Shown here: positions 50,238-58,780 of the stretch, piece after piece | Numbering within the stretch: position 1 is the stretch's first letter | Layout of the letters: every line of letters begins with the position of its first letter | DNA from: Paraconexibacter antarcticus | GTDB lineage: Bacteria > Actinomycetota > Thermoleophilia > Solirubrobacterales > Solirubrobacteraceae | Assembly (NCBI RefSeq): GCF_024220175.1 | Contig: NZ_CP098502.1 | Span: forward strand, 2,294,001 to 2,358,000 | Reading direction: 5' to 3' | DNA length: 64,000 bases | The notes under the pieces: generated by a model | Database searches by the model: none | Told to the model about the DNA's origin: nothing | What the model saw: the letters and a program-made list of their open reading frames with translations, nothing else | Position numbers and translations under genes: made by a program

Positions 50238-51092
50238 TCAGGGCGCGAGCAACGTCACGTGCGCAGTAAACGTCTGCCCGCCGAGCACGACCACGACCCG
50301 GAAACGGATCCGCCCTACCCGGCGCAACGCGCGAAGCCCACTCCTGGCGAGCTTGGCCTTGGCCAGCACGTGGCCCGTCGAGGACGCAATGAACCGCACC
50401 GGGCCGACCCGGACTCGCCTGCGGACGGCGCCGACCCTCAGCTGCTTCACGCTGCGCAGCGCGAACGTCCCGCCGCTCGACGGCGTCGCCCTGAAGCGGT
50501 AGCGGAACCGGCCGTGAGCGGACACGCGCAAACGCCGCGGCGAGGAGGCGAACCCGGCCGTGGGCGAAGGGGTCGTGGTCGCGCCAGCGCCGCCGGTCGT
50601 CGTCGATCCACCGGTCGTGCTCGCCTGCCCGCCGGAGGTGGTGGTACTCGTCGTCGGCGAGGTCGTTGTGCTCGTGGTCGTCGTGCCCCCGGTCGACGTT
50701 GACGTGGTGCCAGTGCTCGTTGTCGTGGTGCTCGCCGCCTGCACGATGACCGTGCCGGTCATCCGCGGGTGGACCTCGCAGTAGAAGCCGAAACTCCCGG
50801 CACTCGCGAACGTCCGGTCGTACGTCCACGAGGAGCTCAGCGGCGTGACCGCCGCGGCCTCACCGTCGAAGCGCAGGTTGTGCGTGCCGTCATCGGTGTC
50901 GGAGAAGTGCACCGTGTCGCCCGCGGTGACGGTGACGGTGCTCGGACTCCAGGTGTTCGAGCTCGTCGCGCGAATGGTTGGCGTGGAGGCGAGCGCCGGC
51001 AGCACCGCGCAGGCAAACCCGAGCACCGCGACGACCACAAGCACCGGCCAGGACCGAAAGCGGCCGACGTCATCAGACCGAGAGAACGACAT
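50238..51092 (-). CDS. Secreted cupredoxin (plastocyanin-like) with Thr-rich linker
   Basis: A 284-residue exported protein. A signal peptide (about 14-36, WPVLVVVAVLGFACAVLPALA) is followed by a cupredoxin domain (about 38-118) with copper ligands H71 (DGTHNLRF), C105, H108 and M111 (YCEVHPRM). A low-complexity Thr/Ser/Gly linker (about 119-175) and a basic beta-rich C-terminal domain (about 180-284, RRLRVSAHGRFRYRFRA) follow. It would carry electrons or bind copper at the cell surface. No oxidase partner is adjacent. Confidence 0.88.
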   Translation of the reverse strand: MSFSRSDDVGRFRSWPVLVVVAVLGFACAVLPALASTPTIRATSSNTWSPSTVTVTAGDTVHFSDTDDGTHNLRFDGEAAAVTPLSSSWTYDRTFASAGSFGFYCEVHPRMTGTVIVQAASTTTTSTGTTSTSTGGTTTTSTTTSPTTSTTTSGGQASTTGGSTTTGGAGATTTPSPTAGFASSPRRLRVSAHGRFRYRFRATPSSGGTFALRSVKQLRVGAVRRRVRVGPVRFIASSTGHVLAKAKLARSGLRALRRVGRIRFRVVVVLGGQTFTAHVTLLAP

Positions 51093-51152
51093 ATCCCCTC
51101 AACAACGCCGAGCACCCAACGTTGGAAGGATTTCCCGCGATCAACAGGCGCC

Positions 51153-51180
51153 GGCGGTGCCCGGTACGCCGGGCGCCGCC
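51153..51180 (-). terminator. Strong GC hairpin downstream of the sedolisin gene
   Basis: A 12-bp stem (GGCGGTGCCCGG / CCGGGCGCCGCC with one G-T pair) closes a 4-base loop, TACG on the plus strand and CGTA on the minus. It lies 14 bases past the sedolisin stop in its transcription direction. No T-run, as is common for actinobacterial terminators. Confidence 0.6.
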
Positions 51181-51193
51181 GACACGGTCGGTG

Positions 51194-52366
51194 CTAGAAC
51201 GCGCCCACGCCGTTGGGGGTGCCGAGGCCGGTCGGGCCGTCGAAGCCGGTCGTCGCGGTGCAGAGGTAGCTCCCGCCGCAGGTGCCGTTGCTCCCCGAGG
51301 TCACGTCGAACAGATCGCTCGTGTGGAGGTACGGGTAGGAGCCGTCGCTGACCGTGTTGCCCGCGAGGGCGTACACCCCGGCGATCACGGGCGCCGACAC
51401 GCTCGTGCCGCCGAACACGAGCCAGCCACCCGATCCGCGGAAGGAGTCGTAGACCGCCACGCCGGTGTTGGGGTCGGCGACCGCCGAGACATCCGCGACC
51501 GTCCGCTTCGAGCAGCCGGTGTCCTTCTGCCACGAGGGCTTGGCGATGTACGCCGAGCAGCCGCTGCCGGCGCCCGACCAGGCCGTCTCGGCCCAGCCCC
51601 GGGTGCTCGCGGCCCGCTTCAGCGACGTGCCGCCGACGGCGGTGACGTACTGCGAGGCGGCGGGGAACTCCACGCCGTACCCGTTGTCACCCGAAGACAC
51701 CGTGACGGCGATCCCGGGGTGGTTGTAGTGGGACTGGTCGGTGACCTCGGAGGCGTACTCGCTGCCGCCGTAGCTGTTGGAGATCGTGGAGGCCCCAAGC
51801 GCCGCGGCGGTGTCGACCGCCGTGCTCAGGTTGGCGAAGCTGTTGGTCTTGGCCTCGACCAGCAGGATCTTGCAATTCGGGCAGACCGCCGACGCCATGT
51901 CCACGTCAAGCGAGATCTCCTGCGCCCACCCGCCGTCAGCACGGGGGTAGGAGCCCTGCACCCCGGCCTGGTTGACCTTCTTGAAGCAACCGTTTGCGGT
52001 CGTGCACGGCGACAGTCCGTACTGCGCGCGGTAGACCCCGAGGTCTGACTCGGCGTTCGGGTCGTCGTAGGCGTCGACGATCGCGATCGTCCGCCCCGCA
52101 CCCGCCGTGGCCGACGGCAGCACGTACGCGGCCTGCAGGTCGGCCGGCCCGTAGCCCGACGGCGTCGCGGTGGCCAGCGGCGCGCCCGACCCGTCGGTCA
52201 CGACCTGGGAATCGCAGTGCGCGAACCCGGCCGGCGCTCCGGGACAGACCGCCTTGTGCGCCACCCCCTGCGCCGACGGCGCCGCGACCGCGGCCGAGGC
52301 CGAGGCCAGGGAGAGGATGAGAGCGGCGACGGCCGTTCGGCCGGTACGACGAGCGGTGACGAACAT
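51194..52366 (-). CDS. Secreted sedolisin (S53) serine-carboxyl protease
   Basis: A 390-residue exported peptidase. A signal peptide (about 1-29) is followed almost directly by the S53 catalytic domain: Glu150 and Asp154 (GWAQEISLDVDMASA), the oxyanion/SSGDNGYG region, and the nucleophile Ser322 in GGTSVSAP. A Ca-site-like GYGPADL precedes. The pro-domain typical of family S53 is missing, and several cysteine pairs are present (PCTTANGC, CPNC). It fits the class of acid-active actinobacterial extracellular proteases. Whether it needs other processing is unclear. Confidence 0.9.
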   Translation of the reverse strand: MFVTARRTGRTAVAALILSLASASAAVAAPSAQGVAHKAVCPGAPAGFAHCDSQVVTDGSGAPLATATPSGYGPADLQAAYVLPSATAGAGRTIAIVDAYDDPNAESDLGVYRAQYGLSPCTTANGCFKKVNQAGVQGSYPRADGGWAQEISLDVDMASAVCPNCKILLVEAKTNSFANLSTAVDTAAALGASTISNSYGGSEYASEVTDQSHYNHPGIAVTVSSGDNGYGVEFPAASQYVTAVGGTSLKRAASTRGWAETAWSGAGSGCSAYIAKPSWQKDTGCSKRTVADVSAVADPNTGVAVYDSFRGSGGWLVFGGTSVSAPVIAGVYALAGNTVSDGSYPYLHTSDLFDVTSGSNGTCGGSYLCTATTGFDGPTGLGTPNGVGAF

Positions 52367-52501
52367 GTGAAGACCCCAGGGTGGAAGCTACGACGCAGGC
52401 CCAGCGACCTGGCTCTGACAGCCATCGGCAGAAACTGTGCTGGGCTTGAGCCCGCTGCCGGGGGCGTTGCCGACGCCGTGCGCGACGGCCCACCGCAGGG
52501 T

Positions 52502-52678
52502 CATGAGCGGCTCCGACGGCGCGGAGGTGCGGCGCACCGACCGGAGCCACTCATGTCCTCAGCCGCCGCTGAGAGGCAGGCGACCGCGCTTGCGGCGTAG
52601 CGGGGGTTGCCGCAGAGCGGTCGGTGCATCCAGGGGCGGCCGAACGGCCTTTACGTGCTCGCGCGGCCACCCAGGATC
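52502..52678. repeat. Segmental duplication, downstream flank copy 1
   Basis: The non-coding flank downstream of the secreted-protein gene at 52.7 kb is similar to 55656-55844, downstream of its paralogue. Shared strings include CGGAGCCACTC and CAGCCGCCGCTGAGAGGC, showing that gene and flank were duplicated together. The region 52367-52501 before it shows no gene. Confidence 0.65.
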
Positions 52679-53560
52679 TCAGCTTCCGGGCTTGCCGGTG
52701 GGGTGCGACGGCGGGGTCGGGCGGTCGTTGTGCATGGTGCGCGCGTCGGTGCGGGCGTGGGTGACGACGCTCGTGACGTAGCTGCGGATCGAGGCCGGCA
52801 TGCGGTCCGAGAAGCGGCTGAGGATATCCGCCAGCGTTCCGTGCTCGGCCGTGACCGCGTCGTAGGCCTTGGCCAACCCCGGCTTGGCCGCGTCCGGGGT
52901 GGACGAGGCGCTGAGCAGCTCCTTGAGCTTGTCGGCGGCCGTGGTCTGGCCGTTGACGTCGCTCTTGAGCGCCGTGGCAAGAACCTGCTTGTTCTCCGGG
53001 GTCACCGCGTCGCTGACCAGCGCCTTGGCGTCGGCGGTGATCTCACCGGAGCGATCGGTCGAGAGCGCCTGCACCGCGTGCGCAAGTCCCGTCTGCGCCT
53101 GCGGCGGTGCGGTGAGCGTGACCGCGGTGAGGACGGCGATCGCCTTGTCGCGGCCCTTGGTGTCCGTCAGCGCGGCCTGCGCGACCTTGCTCTGCACCGC
53201 GCCGTGCGTGCGCGGCAGCAGCTTGGCGAGCTTGACGATGTTGACGTCCTGCTGCTCTGCGACAGCGGCCTCCGCGTCGGCTGCGAGCGCGCGGTCGGCG
53301 GCCCCGGTCGACGCGTGACGCGCCTGGGCAGCGGCCGAGCGAGCCAGCCCCATCTCCTTGCGGCTGCTCGTGAACGCCGACGTGCCGCGGGTCACATCGC
53401 CGCCCTTGAACAGGCTCAGCGCATGGGTGAGCGCGCTGTCGGCCTTGCTGGTGTGGCTCATCGCGGCGTCAACGCCGGTCTGCACATCGGCGGCCGACGC
53501 CCCGGCCGGAACAGCGAGCGCCGCGACGGCGGCGACGGACATAAGAGATGACTTGCGCAT
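52679..53560 (-). CDS. Secreted helical protein (full-length member of a duplicated pair)
   Basis: A 293-residue exported protein. A signal peptide (MRKSSLMSVAAVAALAVPAGASAA) is followed by long Ala-rich helices, including ADVQTGVDAAMSHTSKADSAL, ALAADAEAAVAEQQDVNIVKLAKLL and ADILSRFSDRMPASIRSYVTSVV, and a Pro/His-rich tail. ATG 53560 has AAGGAGTG 7 bases upstream. No known domain recognised; it resembles the helical extracytoplasmic DUF proteins common in Solirubrobacterales-type genomes. A truncated paralogue lies at 55.8 kb. Confidence 0.8.
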   Translation of the reverse strand: MRKSSLMSVAAVAALAVPAGASAADVQTGVDAAMSHTSKADSALTHALSLFKGGDVTRGTSAFTSSRKEMGLARSAAAQARHASTGAADRALAADAEAAVAEQQDVNIVKLAKLLPRTHGAVQSKVAQAALTDTKGRDKAIAVLTAVTLTAPPQAQTGLAHAVQALSTDRSGEITADAKALVSDAVTPENKQVLATALKSDVNGQTTAADKLKELLSASSTPDAAKPGLAKAYDAVTAEHGTLADILSRFSDRMPASIRSYVTSVVTHARTDARTMHNDRPTPPSHPTGKPGS

Positions 53561-53960
53561 CTTCACTCCTTGACTTAGCACTGCAGGTTGACCCTTCTCA
53601 AGTAGTACAACGGGCCAAGAGCGGCAAGGTTGGGTAGACCGCTTGCCGCTGGACCGGGCGACCCTCGCCCGGCGATCCACGAGGCACCGGAGGGGTCCTC
53701 ACCTTTTGGCGGCCGGTGGTGTTGACGGGCTGGGCAGCCGAGCCGGAGCGGGGACCGCCCGGGGCCCGACGACGCACGAGATCTCGCGCACGGCCTTCCC
53801 CTCGCGTGCAGGCAGCCGGACCGGGCGTCGCCCGGCTTGAGGCAGATAGTTCTTCGCGAGCTCGGGCTGAAGCGATGGCGGGTTCGTGAGGGCGCGGTCG
53901 TCACCGGCTCGCATACGAGCACGCGGCGGAGCCGTCTCTACCTGGCTGAGAAGGCGGCTA

Positions 53961-54236
53961 CGTCAGGCTGCGCGCGTCGCCGCGCGAAGTGCTTCAGCGG
54001 CGACTGCGCTGACGTCGGTGTCCTTGGGTGCAGCGCGGAGCTCGAGCGCGCGGAGCGTCTCGCCGGCCATCGGGATGCGGCCGCTCGCCGGGTCGAAGAA
54101 ACGGACGAGGAGGTTCACCATCATTGCCTTGCCGACGCCGGTTGGCCCGACGATCGCGACCGTCTCACCCGCAGAACCGGTGGCCGGCCTTGTAGGAGAA
54201 GCTCAGACCCACGGCAGCAAATCGGATCGCACCTTC
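53961..54236 (-). pseudogene. ABC-exporter nucleotide-binding domain remnant
   Basis: The minus strand reads [19 protein letters not shown], then after a stop/frame change [30 protein letters not shown], the A-loop and Walker A region of an MsbA-like exporter. The Walker A GKS/T has become GKAM. It ends after about 75 residues; the signature and Walker B are gone. It begins within one base of the stop of the 54.2-55.2 kb gene. The stretch 53561-53960 shows no supported gene. Confidence 0.65.
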
Positions 54237-55164
54237 ATCGCGCGCGCAGGAGCACGGTGCGCCGTGCCGTCGCCGTCGTGCCGTCCAGGGTCCTCGCGCT
54301 GAGGGACACGCGGAGGGCCAGGTGGCCGCCGCGGGTCAGCGCACGGCGGGCACGCGCGTCCAGCGCGAGGCGCACCGTGAGCGTCGTGACGGGGACGTCG
54401 CGCCGAACTGCGGTCGCGACGGTGCGCCCGCGTCCATCCCGGATGCGCAGGCGCAGCGTGTCCAGCGGTCGCCGCACCGTGACACGGGCCCGTGCAGCCG
54501 AGCTCCCGGCCTGCGCGACGGTGAACGACGCGACCGCGGCGCCTGTTCCCCGCGCGCCGTTGCTCGAGGTGGACCCGGTACCGCCGATCGTGCCGGTGGC
54601 GCCGCTCGCAGTCCCGTTGTTGCCGCCGCCGCCGCCGCTGCCGCCGCTCGTGCCCGGGCCGGAACCAGTCGGCAGGGCCGGGGGCGGCGGGGGCGGCGCC
54701 AGGTCGTAGGAGATGGCGTAGGTCGGATCGTCGCCGCCCGAGTCCATCGCGATGACGTAGCGGCCCGCCTCCGGAAACGTCCAGTCGAACGTCTCCTCGG
54801 AGTAATCGTCGGTCACGGGGCCGCTACCGGCCCCGCTGCCCTCCCCACCGAGCTGCCCGCCGTCGAGGTCCAGCAGCGACGCGTACACCGGACAGCCGGT
54901 GAGGTCGAGGGAGAGACACGGCGAGACCGTGTTGCGTAGGTCGAACCGGTAGGTCGTCCCCGGCGTCGGGATGTCGAAGAGGAGGTAGTCCACGTCCGTC
55001 TCGCTGACAAACCGGCCGTCGTAGACCGTCCCGGGCCCGATCGGGCCGTAGCCCGTGGCGATCGTGTCCGCCGGGACGCCGCCAACATCTGCAGCAGCCA
55101 GCGCGCTGCTCGCGAGAAGGACAAGGACAGCGGATGCGCCCAGCAACCGCCGGGTCCCTCTCAT
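54235..55164 (-). CDS. Secreted PPC-like protein with Gly-rich linker
   Basis: A 309-residue exported protein. A signal peptide (MRGTRRLLGASAVLVLLASSALAAAD) is followed by a beta-rich domain resembling bacterial pre-peptidase C-terminal (PPC) modules (SETDVDYLLFDIPTPGTTYRFDL, FPEAGRYVIAMDSGGDD, about 40-155), then a Pro/Gly/Ser/Thr linker (about 156-205) and a C-terminal Arg-rich Ig-like domain. The second half (TLRLRIRDGRGRTVATAV) is similar in pattern to the C-terminal domain of the cupredoxin protein, a common actinobacterial surface module. Confidence 0.8.
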   Translation of the reverse strand: MRGTRRLLGASAVLVLLASSALAAADVGGVPADTIATGYGPIGPGTVYDGRFVSETDVDYLLFDIPTPGTTYRFDLRNTVSPCLSLDLTGCPVYASLLDLDGGQLGGEGSGAGSGPVTDDYSEETFDWTFPEAGRYVIAMDSGGDDPTYAISYDLAPPPPPPALPTGSGPGTSGGSGGGGGNNGTASGATGTIGGTGSTSSNGARGTGAAVASFTVAQAGSSAARARVTVRRPLDTLRLRIRDGRGRTVATAVRRDVPVTTLTVRLALDARARRALTRGGHLALRVSLSARTLDGTTATARRTVLLRAR

Positions 55165-55433
55165 ACGGCGCGGCCCGCCGGCACGGTCCGGAGCTCGCCC
55201 GGCACCCCGCGCCCTCGCGCGGGGCGCGGCATGACCGGGCCGGGTTGCAGAGCCCGAACCCGGGGTGCCAGCGGACTGCGCCGGACGGCGCGCACCACGA
55301 TCGTGACGGCCCCCAAGAGGACCGCGGCGCCGCCGCCGAGGATGACCAGCGGGATCAACACCGCCACACTGAGGCCCCAGATCACGAGCCGCAGGAGCTG
55401 CTGGAGGGAGGTCCGGCGCTGAAGAGAAAGCAT
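55161..55433 (-). CDS. Small membrane protein
   Basis: A 90-residue protein with one to two hydrophobic helices (LLRLVIWGLSVAVLIPLVILGGGAAVLLGAV, about residues 12-45), then a basic Pro/Arg/Gly-rich cytoplasmic tail. ATG 55433 chosen; the frame continues upstream for 72 bases with a weaker start. Its TGA overlaps the ATG of the PPC-like gene, so the two are translationally coupled and probably act together. Function unknown. The stretch 55434-55655 holds no supported gene. Confidence 0.65.
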   Translation of the reverse strand: MLSLQRRTSLQQLLRLVIWGLSVAVLIPLVILGGGAAVLLGAVTIVVRAVRRSPLAPRVRALQPGPVMPRPARGRGVPGELRTVPAGRAV

Positions 55434-55655
55434 CAACAAGGAGGGACGGTCAGGGGCACGTGCTGACAACGCACAACACCAGCAAAGGTTGGTCGTACAT
55501 CCCACGCGGGACGATCAGCCAGCTTCAAACGGGCGACTCGTCCCGCGGCAAGATATTCCGCACCGTCGGCAGGCTCGAGGAGGCTCGCCGGCACCAAGCC
55601 CCTCACGGCGAACGGCCCCGGAAAGCGGTGCGCATTCCTTGGGAACACACGGTCG

Positions 55656-55844
55656 CGAGCGGCCCCGCCGGCGGTGAGGTGCGGGGTGCCGGACGGAGCC
55701 ACTCGTGGCCACAGCCGCCGCTGAGAGGCGGGCGGCCGCGCTCGCGGCACTTCGGGGGATGCCGCGGAGCGATGGGTACATCCCAGGGGCCGGCCGGCCG
55801 GCCGGGCGACGGCGTGCGGTGCCCGGTCGGCCAGCCCGCGGACG
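55656..55844. repeat. Segmental duplication, downstream flank copy 2
   Basis: Counterpart of 52502-52678, lying downstream of the truncated paralogue. The spacing between the copies, about 3.15 kb, gives the size of the ancient tandem unit. Confidence 0.6.
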
Positions 55845-56511
55845 TCAGCTTCCGGGCCTGCCGGACGGATGCGACGGCGGGGTGGGGCGGTTCTCGTGCA
55901 TCGTGCGCGCGTCGGTGCGGGCGTGGGTGACGATGCTCGTCACGAAACTGCGGATCGAGGCGGGCATGCGGTCCGAGAAGCGGCTGAGGATGTCCGCGAG
56001 GGTGCCGTGCTCGGTGCTCACCGCGTCGTAGGCCTTGGACAGACCGGGCTTGGCCGCGTCCGGGGTGGACGACGCACCGAGTAGCTGCTTGAGCTTTGCG
56101 GCGGCCGTGGTCTGGCCGGTGATGTCGGCCTTGACCGCGGTGGCGAGCGTCTGCTTGTTGGCCGGCGTCACGGCGTCGCTCACCAGCGCCTTGGCGTCGG
56201 CAGTGACCTCCCTTGAGCGATCGGTGGAGAGCGCCTGCACAGCATGCGCCAGACCGGCCTGCGCCTGCGAAGGAGCCGCGAGCGCGACGGCGGCGAGGAC
56301 GGCGAGCGCCTTGTCGCGGCCGGTGGTGTCCGTCAGGGCGGTCTGCGCGACCTGGTTCTGCACCGTGCCGTGCGTGCGGGGGAGCAGCTTGGCGAGCTTC
56401 ACGATGTTTGCGTCCTGCTGCTCGGCGACGGCGGCCTGCGCCTCGGCGGCGAGGGCGCGGTCAGCGGGGGTGCTTGCGGCATGGCGGGCCTGGGCGGCGG
56501 CCGAGCGACCG
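55845..56511 (-). pseudogene. Truncated paralogue of the secreted helical protein
   Basis: The C-terminal 220 residues match the 52.7 kb protein closely (ADILSRFSDRMPASIRSFVTSIV against ADILSRFSDRMPASIRSYVTSVV). Homology is lost abruptly at RSAAAQARHA, near 56511, so signal peptide and first 75 residues are missing. The first in-frame ATG is internal only. At the break, a foreign frame on the opposite strand begins, so this is the edge of a rearrangement. Confidence 0.8.
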
Positions 56512-56596
56512 CCTGCTCCTGCGGCTCGCCCTCAGCGCCGTGATCGTCATCGGCGCCGTGATCCTCGCGGTCCGCGCCTCGCGCCGGCTCCGGTAG
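56512..56596 (+). pseudogene. 3' end of a beheaded membrane-protein gene
   Basis: About 28 codons reading RLLLRLALSAVIVIGAVILAVRASRRLR and stop: a single membrane helix with a positively charged tail, as at the C-terminus of many membrane proteins. Upstream DNA is the paralogue on the other strand, so only this end remains. It may be chromosomal sequence truncated by the island. The following 56597-56687 has no gene. Confidence 0.4.
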
Positions 56597-56687
56597 CCGA
56601 GCGCCACCGCTCGCCCCAGCGCCGTCGTCGCCCCCATCGCGGTACGCGAACGCACGCCATGACGCGCGCGTGTACGCCAGATCGCGA

Positions 56688-56700
56688 AGTGGTACTCGCA
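56688..56700. repeat. 13-base direct repeat AGTGGTACTCGCA (right copy)
   Basis: Same sequence and orientation as 40662-40674; followed at once by a near copy, GCGGTACTCGCAC. It lies 51 bases before the tRNA-Gly terminator. Candidate right end of the accessory region; tentative. Confidence 0.3.
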
Positions 56701-56750
56701 AGCGGTACTCGCACTCAAACCCGCCCGATCTACCCCACCTGGACCAAAAG

Positions 56751-56777
56751 AAAAGCCCCGCTTTTGCGGGGCTTTCC
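56751..56777 (-). terminator. Rho-independent terminator of tRNA-Gly
   Basis: On the minus strand AAAGCCCCGC-AAAA-GCGGGGCTTT followed by TCTTTT: a 10-bp stem with tetraloop and T-rich tail, directly after the tRNA 3' end. Confidence 0.9.
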
Positions 56778-56781
56778 TACA

Positions 56782-56854
56782 AGCGGGAGACGAGGCTCGA
56801 ACTCGCGACCCTCAGCTTGGGAAGCTGATGCTCTACCAACTGAGCTACTCCCGC
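56782..56854 (-). tRNA. tRNA-Gly (anticodon CCC)
   Basis: A complete 73-base cloverleaf: acceptor GCGGGAG/CTCCCGC, D arm with TAGCTCAGTTGGTAGAGCA, anticodon stem TCAGC/GCTGA with loop TTCCCAA (anticodon complement at 56819-56821), and T arm GCGAG-TTCGAGC-CTCGT, discriminator T. CCA is not encoded. It reads glycine GGG codons. Confidence 0.97.
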
Positions 56855-56866
56855 GTGGGGCGGATG

Positions 56867-58705
56867 CTAGCGCGCCGCGGCGGGACCCGCCTCACCGGTC
56901 TGGACCGCCCACAGGCCGGCGTAGCGGCCACCGGCGGCCACGAGCTCGTCGTGCGTCCCGGCCTCCACGACGCGGCCGGCCTCGAGGACGTGGATGCGGT
57001 CGGCGTGACGGACGGTGGAGAGGCGGTGGGCGATGACGATCGTCGTGCGGCCGTGGCTCACGGTCTGCAGCGAGCGCTGGATCGCGGCCTCGGTCTCGGT
57101 GTCGACGGCGGCGGTCGCCTCGTCGAGCAGGAGGACGGCGGGGTCGCGGAGGATGGCGCGCGCGAGGGAGAGGCGCTGGCGCTGGCCGCCGCTCATCCGC
57201 ATGCCACGCTCGCCGACGAGCGTGCCCAGTCCGTCCGGCAGCGCGGCGACGAACTCGAGCGCCTCGGCCGCGGCGAGCGCGCCGCGGACCTGCTCGTCGC
57301 TCGCGCCCGGGCGGCCGTAGCCGACGTTCTCGCGGATCGTGCCGCTGAAGAGGAAGACGTCCTGCGCGACGTACCCGAGCGCGCCCCGGAGCGACTCGAG
57401 CCGCAGCCGGGGGAGGGCGACGCCGTCGAGCGACACCGTCCCGCTCGTCGGATCCTCGAGCCGGAGCAGGAGCTTGACGAGCGTCGACTTCCCCGCCCCG
57501 GTCGGCCCGACGATCGCGTGGGTCTCGCCGGCGGGGACGTCGAGCGTGACGCCGCGCAGCACCTCGACCTCCCCGAGGGAGTGGTAGGAGAACCGCACGT
57601 CGTTTAGCCGCACCGCGCCCGCGACGGGCGTCGCCAGGGTCTCCTCGCCGCCGACGATCCGCGCGGGCACGTCGAGCAGGTCGAGGATCCGCCGCGTCGA
57701 CGCCATCCCGCGCTGGTAGAGGTCGAGGACCTCGCCGAGCTGCGTCAGCGGCCACAGCAGCCGCTGCGTCATGAACACGAGGACGCTGAACGCGCCGACC
57801 TCGAGGTGGCCGTCGAGCGCCGCCTTCCCGCCGACGACGAGCGTCGTCGTGAACCCGGCGAGGATCGCCATCCGGATGAGCGGGACGAACGCGCTCGAGA
57901 CGCGGATCGCCTCGCGGTTCGCGTCGCGGTAGGCGAGCGACGCGGCGCTGATCCGGGCGACCTCGCGGTCCTCCGCGGTGAACGACTTGATCGTCGCGAG
58001 CCCGGCGAGGTTGTTCGCCAGGACCGCCCCGACCGCGCCCGCCCGGTCGCGGACCGTCGCGTAGAGGGGCTCGAGCCGCCGCTGGAACGCGAGCGACCCG
58101 AACGCGATGACCGGGATGGGGAGGAACGCGAGCAGCGCGAGCAGGGGCGAGATGACGACGAACACGAGCCCGACGAGCACGACGTTCATCACCGTGAGGA
58201 TGAGGCGGTTCGCGCCGACGTCGAGGAAGCGCTCGAGCTGGTTGACGTCGTCGTTCAGGACCGCGAGCAGGTCGCCGGTCTCGCGGTCCTCGAGCGCCCC
58301 GAGCTCGAGCCGCTGCACGTGCGCGTAGGCGTCCATGCGCGCCTCGTGCTCGATCGTCTGCGCGAGCGATCGCCACCCGATGGCGGCGAGGTACTCGGTC
58401 ACCGACTCGAGGGCCCAGACGACGACGTTCACGAGCGCGAGCACGACGAGCTGGTGGAAGCGGTCGTCGACCCCGAAGACGCTCGACACGATCGACCCGC
58501 GGCCGCGGACCACGACGTCGACGGCCACGCCGATGAGCAGCTCCGGCGCGATGTCGAAGGCCTTGTTCGCGACGCTCCAGCCGGTGGAGACGAGGGCGGC
58601 GCGCCGGTGCCCGGACGCGTAGCGGATGAGCCGGCGCAGCGGTGGCGCCTCGGCCGCCGGGGCCGGGGCCGGGGCCGCCGCAGGCGGGGTGGGGGACACG
58701 TCGGT
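56867..58705 (-). CDS. ABC exporter, fused permease and ATPase (MsbA-like)
   Basis: About 612 residues from GTG 58705; the open frame continues 57 bases further without a membrane feature. A Pro/Ala-rich leader is followed by six membrane helices in two blocks (about 55-310), then the ATPase: Walker A GPTGAGKST, Q-loop VAQDVFLF, signature MSGGQRQR, Walker B AVLLLDEATAA and H-loop AHRLST. It acts as a homo- or heterodimer to export lipids, peptides or drugs. It stands alone between tRNA-Gly and an HNH gene. Confidence 0.93.
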   Translation of the reverse strand, partial: TDVSPTPPAAAPAPAPAAEAPPLRRLIRYASGHRRAALVSTGWSVANKAFDIAPELLIGVAVDVVVRGRGSIVSSVFGVDDRFHQLVVLALVNVVVWALESVTEYLAAIGWRSLAQTIEHEARMDAYAHVQRLELGALEDRETGDLLAVLNDDVNQLERFLDVGANRLILTVMNVVLVGLVFVVISPLLALLAFLPIPVIAFGSLAFQRRLEPLYATVRDRAGAVGAVLANNLAGLATIKSFTAEDREVARISAASLAYRDANREAIRVSSAFVPLIRMAILAGFTTTLVVGGKAALDGHLEVGAFSVLVFMTQRLLWPLTQLGEVLDLYQRGMASTRRILDLLDVPARIVGGEETLATPVAGAVRLNDVRFSYHSLGEVEVLRGVTLDVPAGETHAIVGPTGAGKSTLVKLLLRLEDPTSGTVSLDGVALPRLRLESLRGALGYVAQDVFLFSGTIRENVGYGRPGASDEQVRGALAAAEALEFVAALPDGLGTLVGERGMRMSGGQRQRLSLARAILRDPAVLLLDEATAAVDTETEAAIQRSLQTVSHGRTTIVIAHRLSTVRHADRIHVLEAGRVVEAGTHDELVAAGGRYAGLWAVQTGEAGPAAAR

Positions 58706-58780
58706 CACGGCGCGCAGTGTGGCAGCCGCGTCACGCCGCACTCCGCACGAACGCCTCGCCATCCGGGCGCCTCGCGCGCG

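Noticed and set aside
53699-53914. 71-codon minus-strand frame upstream of the ABC remnant
   Set aside because: Basic, Pro-rich composition typical of non-coding GC-rich DNA; no ribosome site or family.
56892-58376. Long minus-strand open frame of 494 codons overlapping the ABC exporter
   Set aside because: An Arg/Pro-rich shadow of the real gene in another frame, caused by high GC; no domain. The same holds for many long frames opposite MCE, P450 and CcmF genes.
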